From positions 1-6,912 of the forward strand of contig CALGOY010000132.1 of NCBI GenBank assembly GCA_937960725.1: DNA of 6,912 nucleotides, in the 5' to 3' direction. Source of the DNA: an uncultured Bacillota bacterium (GTDB lineage Bacteria > Bacillota > Clostridia > Caldicoprobacterales > UBA3941). The notes beneath the pieces are model-generated. The model worked only from the letters and a program-made list of their open reading frames with translations. It searched no databases and was not told the DNA's origin. This document shows positions 1 to 6,352 of the stretch, piece by piece. Numbering within the stretch: position 1 is the stretch's first letter; every line of letters starts with the position of its first letter. Made by a program: the position numbers and the translations under genes.

Positions 1-141
1 TCCGGAGCAAGACCGAATAGGGAACATTAAGTGGTGGCCCGCCACGTCCCGGGTAAAGGTCGCTTGAGCCTGCTGGCAACAGTAGGCCTAGATAGATGAT
101 CATCCTCGACAGAACTCGGCTTATTGCTTGCTCGCACCTGA
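1..141 (+). ncRNA. rnpB: RNase P RNA, 3' part (type A), cut by window start
   Basis: This is the 3' portion of the catalytic RNA of ribonuclease P, which removes 5' leaders from precursor tRNAs. It aligns by eye with the end of the E. coli RNA. The CGGAGCAAGACCGAATAGGG block (3-22) corresponds to E. coli GGAGCAAGGCCAAATAGGGG. A P17-like hairpin at 31-45 has GGCCC in its loop, able to form the P6 pseudoknot. The GGT of the CCA-binding L15 loop is at 52-54, GCTTGAGCC at 62-70, and GGCCTAGATAGATGA at 87-101. The universally conserved ACAGAACTCGGCTTAT is at 110-125. L15 and P17/P6 indicate the ancestral type A architecture rather than the Bacillus type B. The mature 3' end is placed near CACCT (135-139) by analogy with E. 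coli and is approximate. The 5' two thirds lie outside the window. Confidence 0.96.
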
Positions 142-147
142 ATAGAT

Positions 148-179
148 AAAAACACTGGTTAGGAAACCAGTGTTTTTTT
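148..179 (+). terminator. Intrinsic terminator of rnpB
   Basis: A 13-bp perfect stem (148-160 pairing with 165-177) closes on an AGGA tetraloop and runs into a T tract. It sits a few bases after the RNase P RNA 3' end, so it should end that transcript. The following 180-379 stretch has no gene. A TATAAT at 299-304 is present but no convincing -35 box lies at 16-18 bp, so I do not call a promoter for ytxC. Confidence 0.93.
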
Positions 180-379
180 GTTATATAAATACATCTTTGT
201 AAATTAAATCCCATAGTTTAAAAACCATTAAATTCAACAAGTTTTGAAATCATTATGGGGAATAATATTCACAGAAGCAACTATAATAAAAAAATGCATA
301 TAATGTATCAGGCGTGAAAGATTTTTACTATGCAGTTTAGATAAAGAAAATATTCCTGTCGATGGTAGGGAGTGGTAAT

Positions 380-1261
380 ATGCGATTATTTTCCATCGGG
401 ATTAATGATAAAGACCTAGAACTTAAAAAATTAATTTATGATAAGTTCCATCTTGCCGAGATGGAAGAAATAGATATAGAAGAAAAGAAAGCCGGAAATT
501 TATTATTTATTCAATATATTGTTAAGTCGTCCTGTAAAGGAGAAAGAATAGCAAAGATTAGGGATAGAATGTTAAAATTTATCTCGGATACCTTATCTGG
601 CATTATTTTAAAAGATGTGCAGTGTAGGATCATACAGAAAATTATACAAGAAGAGTATTTCTATTTTGAGAAAAAGGAGCAGGAAAAAATTTTACAAGAT
701 GCTCTAGCAATTATGTGGGGAGGCAAAGACCCTATAATCGATGCTGAAACAATCCGAAAAACTTGGAGAGAAAAAATTGCAATCCGTATAATAGAGCATC
801 TTCAAACAAATGATGATATAATAATTGAAGGATTTGTAAGATTCAGGCTTAAAGATTTTATAAGGGAATTGGAAGATGCAGTAGACCGGGCAGTTGATGA
901 CCTGCTGATTGAAAAAGAATATAATGAGTTTATAAAACTTCTACAGTACTTTGTAGAAATCCAAGAACCTAAGGTAGATGAAGTGCATGTATTCCAAGAT
1001 GAAGACAAAAAATATACATTGCTTGATTCTAGCTTCAGAGTAATCAATAACGACATCTTAGAGGAATTGGCAAAGGAAATATCCGATAGTGAAATCAGCT
1101 ATGATGATTTGCTAATTAGCTCTTTGATTACAATTGCTCCTAGTAAGATAACGATCCATGAATGCGATAAAATCAAGAATACCGAGCTTTTAAATACAAT
1201 AAAGAATGTATTTAATGGCAAGGTTGTAATGAGCGAGGATAGAATAACACCAAGAAATTAA
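380..1261 (+). CDS. ytxC: Sporulation protein YtxC family
   Basis: Putative sporulation protein of the YtxC family, found in endospore-forming Firmicutes; its molecular function is not established. The product is 293 aa, close to Bacillus YtxC (about 280 aa). Family-like segments are the central RFRLKDF ... AVDRAVDDLLIEKEYNEFIKLL stretch (roughly residues 152-188), followed by YFVEIQEP, and the C-terminal LLISSLITIAPSKITIH (roughly 240-256). It is rich in charged residues and has no signal peptide or membrane segment, so a soluble cytoplasmic protein is expected. I start at ATG 380 because AGGGAG (367-372) is 7 nt upstream. An in-frame ATG at 362 would add six residues but has no comparable ribosome site. 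A hairpin terminator follows the stop. Arginine is mostly AGA/AGG (11 of 15), the host-like pattern here. Confidence 0.9.
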   Translation: MRLFSIGINDKDLELKKLIYDKFHLAEMEEIDIEEKKAGNLLFIQYIVKSSCKGERIAKIRDRMLKFISDTLSGIILKDVQCRIIQKIIQEEYFYFEKKEQEKILQDALAIMWGGKDPIIDAETIRKTWREKIAIRIIEHLQTNDDIIIEGFVRFRLKDFIRELEDAVDRAVDDLLIEKEYNEFIKLLQYFVEIQEPKVDEVHVFQDEDKKYTLLDSSFRVINNDILEELAKEISDSEISYDDLLISSLITIAPSKITIHECDKIKNTELLNTIKNVFNGKVVMSEDRITPRN

Positions 1262-1279
1262 CAGATTATAATTTTTATT

Positions 1280-1317
1280 AAATTGCACCGGCTATGCCTG
1301 GGTGCAATTTTTCTTTT
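1280..1317 (+). terminator. Intrinsic terminator after ytxC
   Basis: AAATTGCACC (1280-1289) pairs with GGTGCAATTT (1301-1310), with a small inner GGC/GCC helix, followed by a T-rich run to 1317. It begins 18 bp after the ytxC stop. It lies only about 28 bp before the DUF445 start codon, so the downstream gene needs either read-through or a very close promoter. Partial termination (attenuation between the two genes) is possible. Confidence 0.82.
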
Positions 1318-1344
1318 AAAATAGCTTATGGAGGAATAATTGCC

Positions 1345-1953
1345 GTGGTATGGAGAATATTCACTGCACTATTGGTAGGAGGATTTATTGGTTGGTTTAC
1401 CAATTATCTCGCTATTAAGCTGATATTTAGACCACTGAATCCGATTGAGATCCCTTTATTAGGTCTAAAAATTCAGGGATTAATTCCAAAAAGAAGAAGG
1501 GATATAGCCAAAAATATTGCAAGAATAGTGGACAAGGAGCTATTATCAATCAACGAGATTTTAGATCAAATAATAAATGATAACAACAAAAAAGTCATCA
1601 TGGAAAACATGAAGGTCAAGATACTCAATGGGGTGGAAAAAAGAATTCCCAAGCTAGTACCTGGTGCAATAAAAGATGGTATATTAGGATATGTAGAAGG
1701 TATTATCGACAGAGAGGCCAAAGATTTTTTAGATCATGGGATTTATGATTTGATGCAGAGTACTATAGGCAATGTAAGCGTTGAAAATTTGGTGGAGGAT
1801 AAGTTAAACCAGTTAGATTTAGGCGATCTTGAAGCTATAATATTATCCATATCCCATAGCGAATTGAAATATATTGAAATACTCGGTGGAGTGTTAGGTT
1901 CCTTAATTGGCTTAATCCAGGCGCTTATTGTAGAAATACTGGGAAAAGCTTGA
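1345..1953 (+). CDS. DUF445 family membrane-associated protein (YheB/YjiN-like), short form
   Basis: Short clostridial-type member of DUF445 (related to Bacillus YheB and E. coli YjiN); function unknown. The product is 202 aa from the GTG start. An N-terminal hydrophobic segment (about residues 2-17) leads into the family hallmark GGFIGWFTNYLAIKLIFRP, then IPKRRRDIAKNIA. A charged helical middle follows. The C-terminus has the typical ELKYIEILGGVLGSLIGLIQ signature, a second hydrophobic segment. Two membrane anchors with a helical domain between them are therefore likely. GTG 1345 is chosen because GGAGGA (1330-1335) lies 9 nt upstream and conserved DUF445 sequence begins right after. The in-frame ATG at 1294 sits inside the loop of the ytxC terminator and has no ribosome site. 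The gene ends in TGA, showing that TGA is a normal stop in this genome. No clear terminator follows in the AT-rich 109-bp gap. Confidence 0.9.
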   Translation: MVWRIFTALLVGGFIGWFTNYLAIKLIFRPLNPIEIPLLGLKIQGLIPKRRRDIAKNIARIVDKELLSINEILDQIINDNNKKVIMENMKVKILNGVEKRIPKLVPGAIKDGILGYVEGIIDREAKDFLDHGIYDLMQSTIGNVSVENLVEDKLNQLDLGDLEAIILSISHSELKYIEILGGVLGSLIGLIQALIVEILGKA

Positions 1954-2062
1954 ATTTTTCTTTTTTATATTTTATTATTTATATAGCTATTTATGTAGTA
2001 TACAAATCTAAAATACCTGTCCAAATCTGTCTGATAAATATTGAAGGGAAAGAGGAGATAAA

Positions 2063-4045
2063 ATGAAAAGTCAATTATATTATGGTGCGGCCTATTATCC
2101 AGAGCTATGGGATGAAAAGACCATAGAAGAAGACATCCGCTATATGAAAAAAGTGGGTATCAATGTAGTGAGGATGGGTGAGTTTGCTTGGGCGAAGATG
2201 GAGCCCAAACAAGATCAAATAGATATTAGCTTTTTTGTAGATATCATAGACAAGCTTTATGAAAATGGCATAGAAACTATTATCTGCACTCCTACCCCTA
2301 CTCCACCTATATGGCTGACCCACGGCCATCCCGAGCGGATGTATGTGGATGCAGATGGTACTGTCATGTCCCACGGCGCAAGACAACATGTATGTACCAA
2401 CAATCCATTCTTCAGGGAAAGAAGTAGAATAATCATTGAAGCAATGTCTAAAGCGGTTGGAAATCATCCAGGAGTTATTGCTTGGCAAACCGATAATGAG
2501 TTTAAGTGCCATGTTCAGGAATGCATGTGCTCTACCTGCAAAGAACTATGGCATGAATGGCTTAGGGAGAAGTATGGGACGATTGATAATCTAAATAGAG
2601 CATGGGGCACCATGATTTGGAGCGAATACTATCATGATTTCGAGCAAGTACCCCAACCCTATAAAACTCCATTTTTACATAATGCTTCTTTAAGTACTGC
2701 ATATAGGATGTTTTCTAGAGAAAAGATTGCAGAGTACAATGATGAGCAGATAAAAGCCATCCGGAAATATTCAGATAAACCCATTACCCACAATACTGGC
2801 AGAGGATTTGCTTTAGACAATGAGAGACTATTTAAGAATTTAGATTTTGCATCTTTCGATGCTTATCCTAATTGTGATCAGTATAATCAGATGTTGCTAA
2901 ACTATGATATCTGGAGAAATACAAAGAAAGGTAAACCCTTTTGGGTAATGGAAACTAGTCCATCCCATAATGGGCACTTACACGGCTATCAAAAACCCCA
3001 TAGAAATGGTTTTCTTACAGCAGAAGTAGTATCTGCCTATGCTATGGGGGCTCAAGGTTTTTCCTACTGGCTGTGGAGACAGCAAAGAACCGGATGTGAA
3101 CTTCCCCATAGTGCAATTTTGAGCGCCTGGGGAAAACCTACCTTAGGGTTTGACAACGTTGTAAACGCAGGAAAAGCTAGAGAAGAGATTGAGCCCATTA
3201 TACTTGAAACCAAACCTTCTCAAGCTGAATTAGCTATTACTTATTCTGATAGAGCTAGGGTTTTTTTCTTAACAGAATCCTTAGAAAAAATCGATTATAT
3301 TAAAGTTATGGAGCAGCTGCATCATATAGTATTGGATATGGGAATCCATAGGGATCTAATATTTGAAGGGGCAGATCTAGAAGGATATAAACTACTGATG
3401 ACACCATTTATGCCCTATGTATCCGATGAATACCTAAATAGAGCAAAAGCTTTCGTAGAAAAAGGTGGTATATGGATAGTTGGCCCCCTTACAGGATGGA
3501 GAACAGGAGAACACACTGTGCATACCGATGCAGGCTTAGGTAATCTAGAGAAGATAGCAGGGGTAGAAACAACTTATATCTACTCCATGACTGGAACTCA
3601 AGCAGAAGGACACGCATTTGGAATGTCGGCACCTTTGGGTTTACTAAGTGCGGTATTCGAACCGAAAGGTGCAAAAGTCATGGGTACTGTCCATGGCGGA
3701 GTGACCCCTGGATTAGCCTTTATTACCGAACATAAGATAGGAAAAGGAAAAATGGTAATGGTAGGTTCAACGCCCCAGGGAGAAGCAGGGAAGGCTATGA
3801 TCAAAAAGATAATCGATCATTATGCCTGTGAAGCGGGTATTAGTTTGAGATTTAATACTACCCCTGGAACCATCGTAGCTCCAAGGCAGAGCGAGGATAA
3901 AAAGGTATGGGTCATTGTAAACATGGATGGTAAGGGCGGAAGCGTTGAAATTCCTCAACAAGGTTTTGACCTATTAAGACAGCAGGCTATTGAGCCTGGC
4001 CTTATGAGCGTGGGTAGCTATGAATATAAAATAATAGAGTTTTAA
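2063..4045 (+). CDS. Beta-galactosidase, glycoside hydrolase family 42
   Basis: Hydrolyses terminal beta-galactosides (lactose or plant galacto-oligosaccharides) with retention; no signal peptide, so cytoplasmic. The 660-aa length is normal for GH42. The N-terminal TIM barrel (about 1-380) begins YYGAAYYPELW and carries the acid/base Glu146 in WQTDNEF (141-147) and the nucleophile Glu297 in FWVMETSP (293-300). Cys111 and the cluster Cys154/156/159 match the zinc-binding set of the Thermus A4 enzyme (106/150/152/155) in spacing. A trimerisation domain (about 390-600) and a small C-terminal beta domain ending YEYKIIEF follow. GAGGAG (2052-2057) sits 5 nt before the ATG. No transporter, regulator of sugar uptake or other glycosidase adjoins it, and a strong terminator closes it, so it is a stand-alone transcription unit. 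The upstream gap has no clear sigma-A promoter. About 24 of 27 arginines use AGA/AGG. Confidence 0.96.
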   Translation: MKSQLYYGAAYYPELWDEKTIEEDIRYMKKVGINVVRMGEFAWAKMEPKQDQIDISFFVDIIDKLYENGIETIICTPTPTPPIWLTHGHPERMYVDADGTVMSHGARQHVCTNNPFFRERSRIIIEAMSKAVGNHPGVIAWQTDNEFKCHVQECMCSTCKELWHEWLREKYGTIDNLNRAWGTMIWSEYYHDFEQVPQPYKTPFLHNASLSTAYRMFSREKIAEYNDEQIKAIRKYSDKPITHNTGRGFALDNERLFKNLDFASFDAYPNCDQYNQMLLNYDIWRNTKKGKPFWVMETSPSHNGHLHGYQKPHRNGFLTAEVVSAYAMGAQGFSYWLWRQQRTGCELPHSAILSAWGKPTLGFDNVVNAGKAREEIEPIILETKPSQAELAITYSDRARVFFLTESLEKIDYIKVMEQLHHIVLDMGIHRDLIFEGADLEGYKLLMTPFMPYVSDEYLNRAKAFVEKGGIWIVGPLTGWRTGEHTVHTDAGLGNLEKIAGVETTYIYSMTGTQAEGHAFGMSAPLGLLSAVFEPKGAKVMGTVHGGVTPGLAFITEHKIGKGKMVMVGSTPQGEAGKAMIKKIIDHYACEAGISLRFNTTPGTIVAPRQSEDKKVWVIVNMDGKGGSVEIPQQGFDLLRQQAIEPGLMSVGSYEYKIIEF

Positions 4046-4063
4046 GTATGATACCAAATTATT

Positions 4064-4088
4064 ACCCGGGTGTAAGCCCGGGTTTTTT
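4064..4088 (+). terminator. Intrinsic terminator after the GH42 gene
   Basis: ACCCGGG (4064-4070) pairs with CCCGGGT (4077-4083) around a 6-nt loop and is followed by six Ts. The GC-rich stem stands out in an AT-rich gap and separates the galactosidase from the regulator downstream. Confidence 0.93.
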
Positions 4089-4162
4089 ATGTGCATCTGA
4101 AATTACTTGAGTTCATGATATATTAGACATTAATAATGGAAATTTTAGAGAAATGAAGGTCA

Positions 4163-4193
4163 TTGACATTAATGTTACGTAATAGTTTATAAT
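4163..4193 (+). promoter_or_regulatory. MerR-type promoter and operator of the TipAS-like regulator
   Basis: A consensus -35 TTGACA (4163-4168) and consensus -10 TATAAT (4188-4193) are separated by 19 bp. This overlong spacer is the hallmark of promoters that MerR-family proteins activate by DNA distortion. The palindrome TTACGTAA (4175-4182) is centred within half a base of the middle of the spacer. A second perfect palindrome, ACATTAATGT (4166-4175), overlaps the -35 box. Transcription would begin near 4200, giving a leader of about 17 nt that holds the ribosome site AGGAAGG. Autoregulation by the downstream gene product is inferred. Confidence 0.85.
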
Positions 4194-4216
4194 TATTTTT
4201 GCAGGAAGGTGATAAA

Positions 4217-4975
4217 ATGCACTACACCATCAACGAATTGGCAAAACTAGCAGGAATTAGCACCCGAACACTGCGATATTACGATGAAATTGGCCTGCTT
4301 TCCCCTGCACGAATGAGTTCAAATAAATACCGCATTTACGGGCAAGAAGACGTAGATCGGTTGCAACAAATTCTTTTTTACCGCGAACTTGGAGTGTCTC
4401 TGAAGGAGATTAAAAAAATTCTATCATCAGAATATTTTGATAGACTAGCAGCCTTAGAGGACCACTTATCAGCCCTGCTTGTTAAGCGAAAACAGCTAGA
4501 CTTATTAATTGCCAATGTAGAAAAAACTATAAAGGCAGCGAAAGGAGAAATTGTTATGAGCGATCAGGAAAAATTTGAAGGTTTTATCAAAAAATTGGTG
4601 GAGGATAATGAGCAGCAATACGGCAAGGAGGCCCGGGCAAAATATGGGGATGATGCCGTTGACCGCTCCAACGCAAAGCTTATGGGTATGAGCAAAGAGC
4701 AGTATGCTGAATTGGAAAAGTTGACAGTTGAGCTAAATGAAACGCTAAAAGCAGCTTTCGAGCAGGGGGATCCTGCCAGCGAACTTGCTCAAAAAGCCTG
4801 CGAGCTGCATAAAAAATGGCTGTGCTATTTTTGGGATGATTATAGCAAAGAAGCCCATATCAGTCTAGCACAGCTATATGTGGAAGACCCTCGTTTCACT
4901 GCGTATTATGATAAAATAGCAGTTGGCTGTGCGGCATTTCTACGGGATGCGGTATTAATATACTGCAACAAATAA
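4217..4975 (+). CDS. MerR-family regulator with TipAS antibiotic-recognition domain
   Basis: Ligand-responsive transcription activator of the TipA/Mta/SkgA type, which senses hydrophobic drugs and usually activates its own gene and resistance genes. The product is 252 aa. The winged helix-turn-helix at 1-70 has the MerR motifs YTINELAKLAGISTRTLRYYDEIGLL and KYRIY. A dimerisation coiled coil spans about 75-112. The TipAS domain covers about 114-252 and ends LYVEDPRFTAYYDKIA...FLRDAV, as in the Streptomyces protein. The residue aligned with the thiopeptide-capturing Cys214 of TipAL is Ser216 here (alignment from memory), so covalent drug capture is not expected. ATG 4217 follows AGGAAGG (4203-4209); an in-frame TTG at 4199 is less likely. 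Eleven of 12 arginines use CGN, against about 3 of 27 in the GH42 gene, suggesting transfer. No efflux or resistance gene adjoins it, so its other targets are unknown. Confidence 0.93.
   Translation: MHYTINELAKLAGISTRTLRYYDEIGLLSPARMSSNKYRIYGQEDVDRLQQILFYRELGVSLKEIKKILSSEYFDRLAALEDHLSALLVKRKQLDLLIANVEKTIKAAKGEIVMSDQEKFEGFIKKLVEDNEQQYGKEARAKYGDDAVDRSNAKLMGMSKEQYAELEKLTVELNETLKAAFEQGDPASELAQKACELHKKWLCYFWDDYSKEAHISLAQLYVEDPRFTAYYDKIAVGCAAFLRDAVLIYCNK
4541..4558 (+). promoter_or_regulatory. Internal ribosome site and in-frame ATG for a free TipAS domain
   Basis: AAAGGAG (4541-4547) lies 8 nt before ATG 4556, which is codon 114 of the regulator and in frame with it. Translation from here gives 139 residues, exactly the ligand-binding domain without the DNA-binding and coiled-coil parts. 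Streptomyces lividans tipA is known to make such a short form (TipAS, 144 aa) from an internal start in large excess over the full protein. Confidence 0.72.
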
Positions 4976-5005
4976 TTTAAAATCCCCTGTTTTTGAAGTT
5001 TTTGG

Positions 5006-5032
5006 AGGAATTAGGAAATTATCGTCGAATAG
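5006..5032 (+). promoter_or_regulatory. Sigma-H-like promoter upstream of dprA
   Basis: AGGAATT (5006-5012) and GTCGAATAG (5024-5032) fit the sigma-H (Spo0H) consensus RnAGGAwWW and RnnGAATww, with 11 bp between the two blocks. Transcription would start near 5037-5040, about 60 nt before the dprA start codon. Sigma-H drives early stationary-phase, sporulation and competence genes in Firmicutes, so control of dprA is biologically sensible. CGTCGAA also differs by one base from the Spo0A box TGTCGAA, so an overlapping Spo0A site cannot be excluded. Confidence 0.72.
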
Positions 5033-5035
5033 AAT

Positions 5036-5061
5036 TATATTATAGAAATATATTATAGAAA
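5036..5061 (+). repeat. Perfect 13-bp tandem duplication, two copies
   Basis: TATATTATAGAAA occurs twice back to back (5036-5048 and 5049-5061) in the presumed initial transcribed region of dprA, 4 bp after the sigma-H-like -10 element. It is non-coding. It may be a replication-slippage duplication, and its position means copy number could affect leader length. Confidence 0.85.
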
Positions 5062-5100
5062 ACATCCAATATACAAGGCGAATAAAGCGGGGGAAAGCTT

Positions 5101-6207
5101 GTGGAAAATATCCCAGAGAAAGCATATTGGATATGGCTTGCTAGGGTACCGGGCGTTGGAGCCCGTCGATTTAAGCGCTTGTTGGAAATATACGATAGTC
5201 CAATAAATGTTTGGAAAGCCTCTGATAATGACATAATGGCTAGGGCAGGTAAATTGGGAAAAAACGTTGCATATAATATTATCCGATATAGACATGAGCG
5301 TTATTTAAAAGAGGCAGCTAAAGCTCTTCAAATTCCCGGAATTAGGATTATTATACCAACTGATTCAGAATACCCTTGGATTTTAAAACAGATCTACGAT
5401 CCTCCTGCTGTATTGTATTGCAAGGGGAATTATCTAGACTTTTCGAAGCCAGCAATTGCCATAGTAGGATGTCGAAATCCCACTAGATATGGGAGGCAAA
5501 TAGCCGAAAAAATAGCTTTTGAACTAGCTTCGGCAGGCGTAACTATTATTAGCGGTCTAGCTCGGGGAATTGATACCATGGCCCATTTGGGGGCTTTAAG
5601 AGCAAGAGGGAATACCATAGCAGTCATTGGCAGTGGAATTGATATAGTATATCCGCCAGAGAATAAAAGAATATTTAAGAATATAGAAATGCATGGAACC
5701 ATTATAAGCGAGTATCCACCGGGAACGAGGCCCCTTCCGGGCAACTTCCCTGCAAGAAATCGAATTATAAGTGGACTTTCAAGTAGTGTACTAGTAGTGG
5801 AGGCAGGAAGTATAAGTTGATCGCTCATTACCGTAGATTTCGCCCTAGAACAAGGGCGGGAAGTATATGCGATCCCTGGAAATATAGATAGTCCTCAAAG
5901 TATGGGTACAAACAATATTTTGAAACAAGGGGCTAAGCTTGTCACCTCTGCAGAAGACATATTGGAAGATTTGGGAATTAAACAAATCCTAAATAGAGAA
6001 GATTCTTTTGCTGAAACTGTTCAACTAGACATTTTTGAAACCCAAGTGTATAATGCCTTAGAAGATGGCGAAAAACATTTAGAAGAACTGGCAAGCATTA
6101 CAAATATGGATATAGCAAAGCTGAACGCTGTCCTCACTATGCTGGAGATAAAAGGGGTGGTTAAGCAACTACCTGGAAAGATATTTGTTAAAAACTATCG
6201 CATTTAG
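5101..6207 (+). pseudogene. dprA: DNA processing protein DprA, interrupted by in-frame TGA at codon 240
   Basis: DprA loads RecA onto incoming single-stranded DNA during natural transformation. Domains in order: an N-terminal helical/HhH-like domain (about 1-65, ARVPGVGARRFKRLL); the Rossmann fold, with IVGCRNPTRYG (121-131), SGLARGIDTMAH (151-162) and FPARNRIISGLS (216-227); and a C-terminal winged helix (about 320-368, ending KGVVKQLPGKIFVKNYRI). Codon 240 (5818-5820) is TGA where the family has the glycine of the SGSLIT motif. The same frame continues intact (SLITVDFALEQGREVYAIPG) to TAG 6205-6207, so total length (368 codons) is normal and one G-to-T change from GGA explains the break. 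The 239-aa product would lack the end of the Rossmann fold and the winged helix. The start is GTG 5101 after GGGGG (5089-5093). Alternatives are a sequencing error or read-through. topA follows, a common arrangement. Confidence 0.92.
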
Positions 6208-6213
6208 TAATCT

Positions 6214-6247
6214 AGCACGGTGTGAAAACCGGGCTTTTTATTTTTTT
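6214..6247 (+). terminator. Intrinsic terminator after dprA
   Basis: AGCACGGT (6214-6221) pairs with ACCGGGCT (6228-6235) with one A-G mismatch, around a 6-nt loop, followed by TTTTTATTTTTTT. It starts 7 bp after the dprA stop codon, so topA is not simply co-transcribed with dprA. Confidence 0.85.
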
Positions 6248-6249
6248 GA

Positions 6250-6276
6250 AGGAATTATGAAAGCATCGTCGAATAG
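6250..6276 (+). promoter_or_regulatory. Second sigma-H-like promoter, between dprA and topA
   Basis: AGGAATT (6250-6256) and GTCGAATAG (6268-6276) have the same spacing as the element before dprA; the shared 12-mer ATCGTCGAATAG is at 5021-5032 and 6265-6276. Across 29 bp the two copies match at 25 positions, and both follow a run of Ts. A transcript from here would start near 6281-6284 and carry a leader of about 190 nt before topA. No riboswitch or strong hairpin is visible in that leader. Confidence 0.65.
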
Positions 6277-6352
6277 TAAAAATTATAAAGCGATATGCAC
6301 TATTATATATCTAATACTAAACTTTTATTATTTATCTTTAAGCTTGGATAAA

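Noticed and set aside
299..304. TATAAT upstream of ytxC as a sigma-A promoter
   Set aside because: No acceptable -35 hexamer at 16-18 bp; the nearest TTCACA (268-273) is 25 bp away. AT-rich sequence makes chance TATAAT common.
1954..2062. Promoter or terminator in the gap before the GH42 gene
   Set aside because: AT-rich with TAAAAT and TATACA-like strings, but no paired -35/-10 and no stem followed by a T run that stands above background.
2105..2512. Open frames on the minus strand within the GH42, MerR and dprA regions (for example 2105-2512 and 5430-5828)
   Set aside because: They lie opposite clear genes, lack ribosome sites, and their predicted proteins match no family pattern; they are antisense shadows.
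5818..5861. The dprA TGA as a selenocysteine codon, with a hairpin downstream (5841-5846 pairing with 5853-5858)
   Set aside because: The loop G lies within the distance range allowed for bacterial SECIS elements, but the pairing falls in codons for the conserved ALEQGR stretch and is likely incidental. The family has glycine, not cysteine, at this position, and no selenocysteine DprA is known to me.
5902..6207. Separate 101-aa open frame beginning at an internal ATG
   Set aside because: It is in frame with dprA and encodes the known DprA C-terminus. The ATG is an ordinary internal methionine without a ribosome site.
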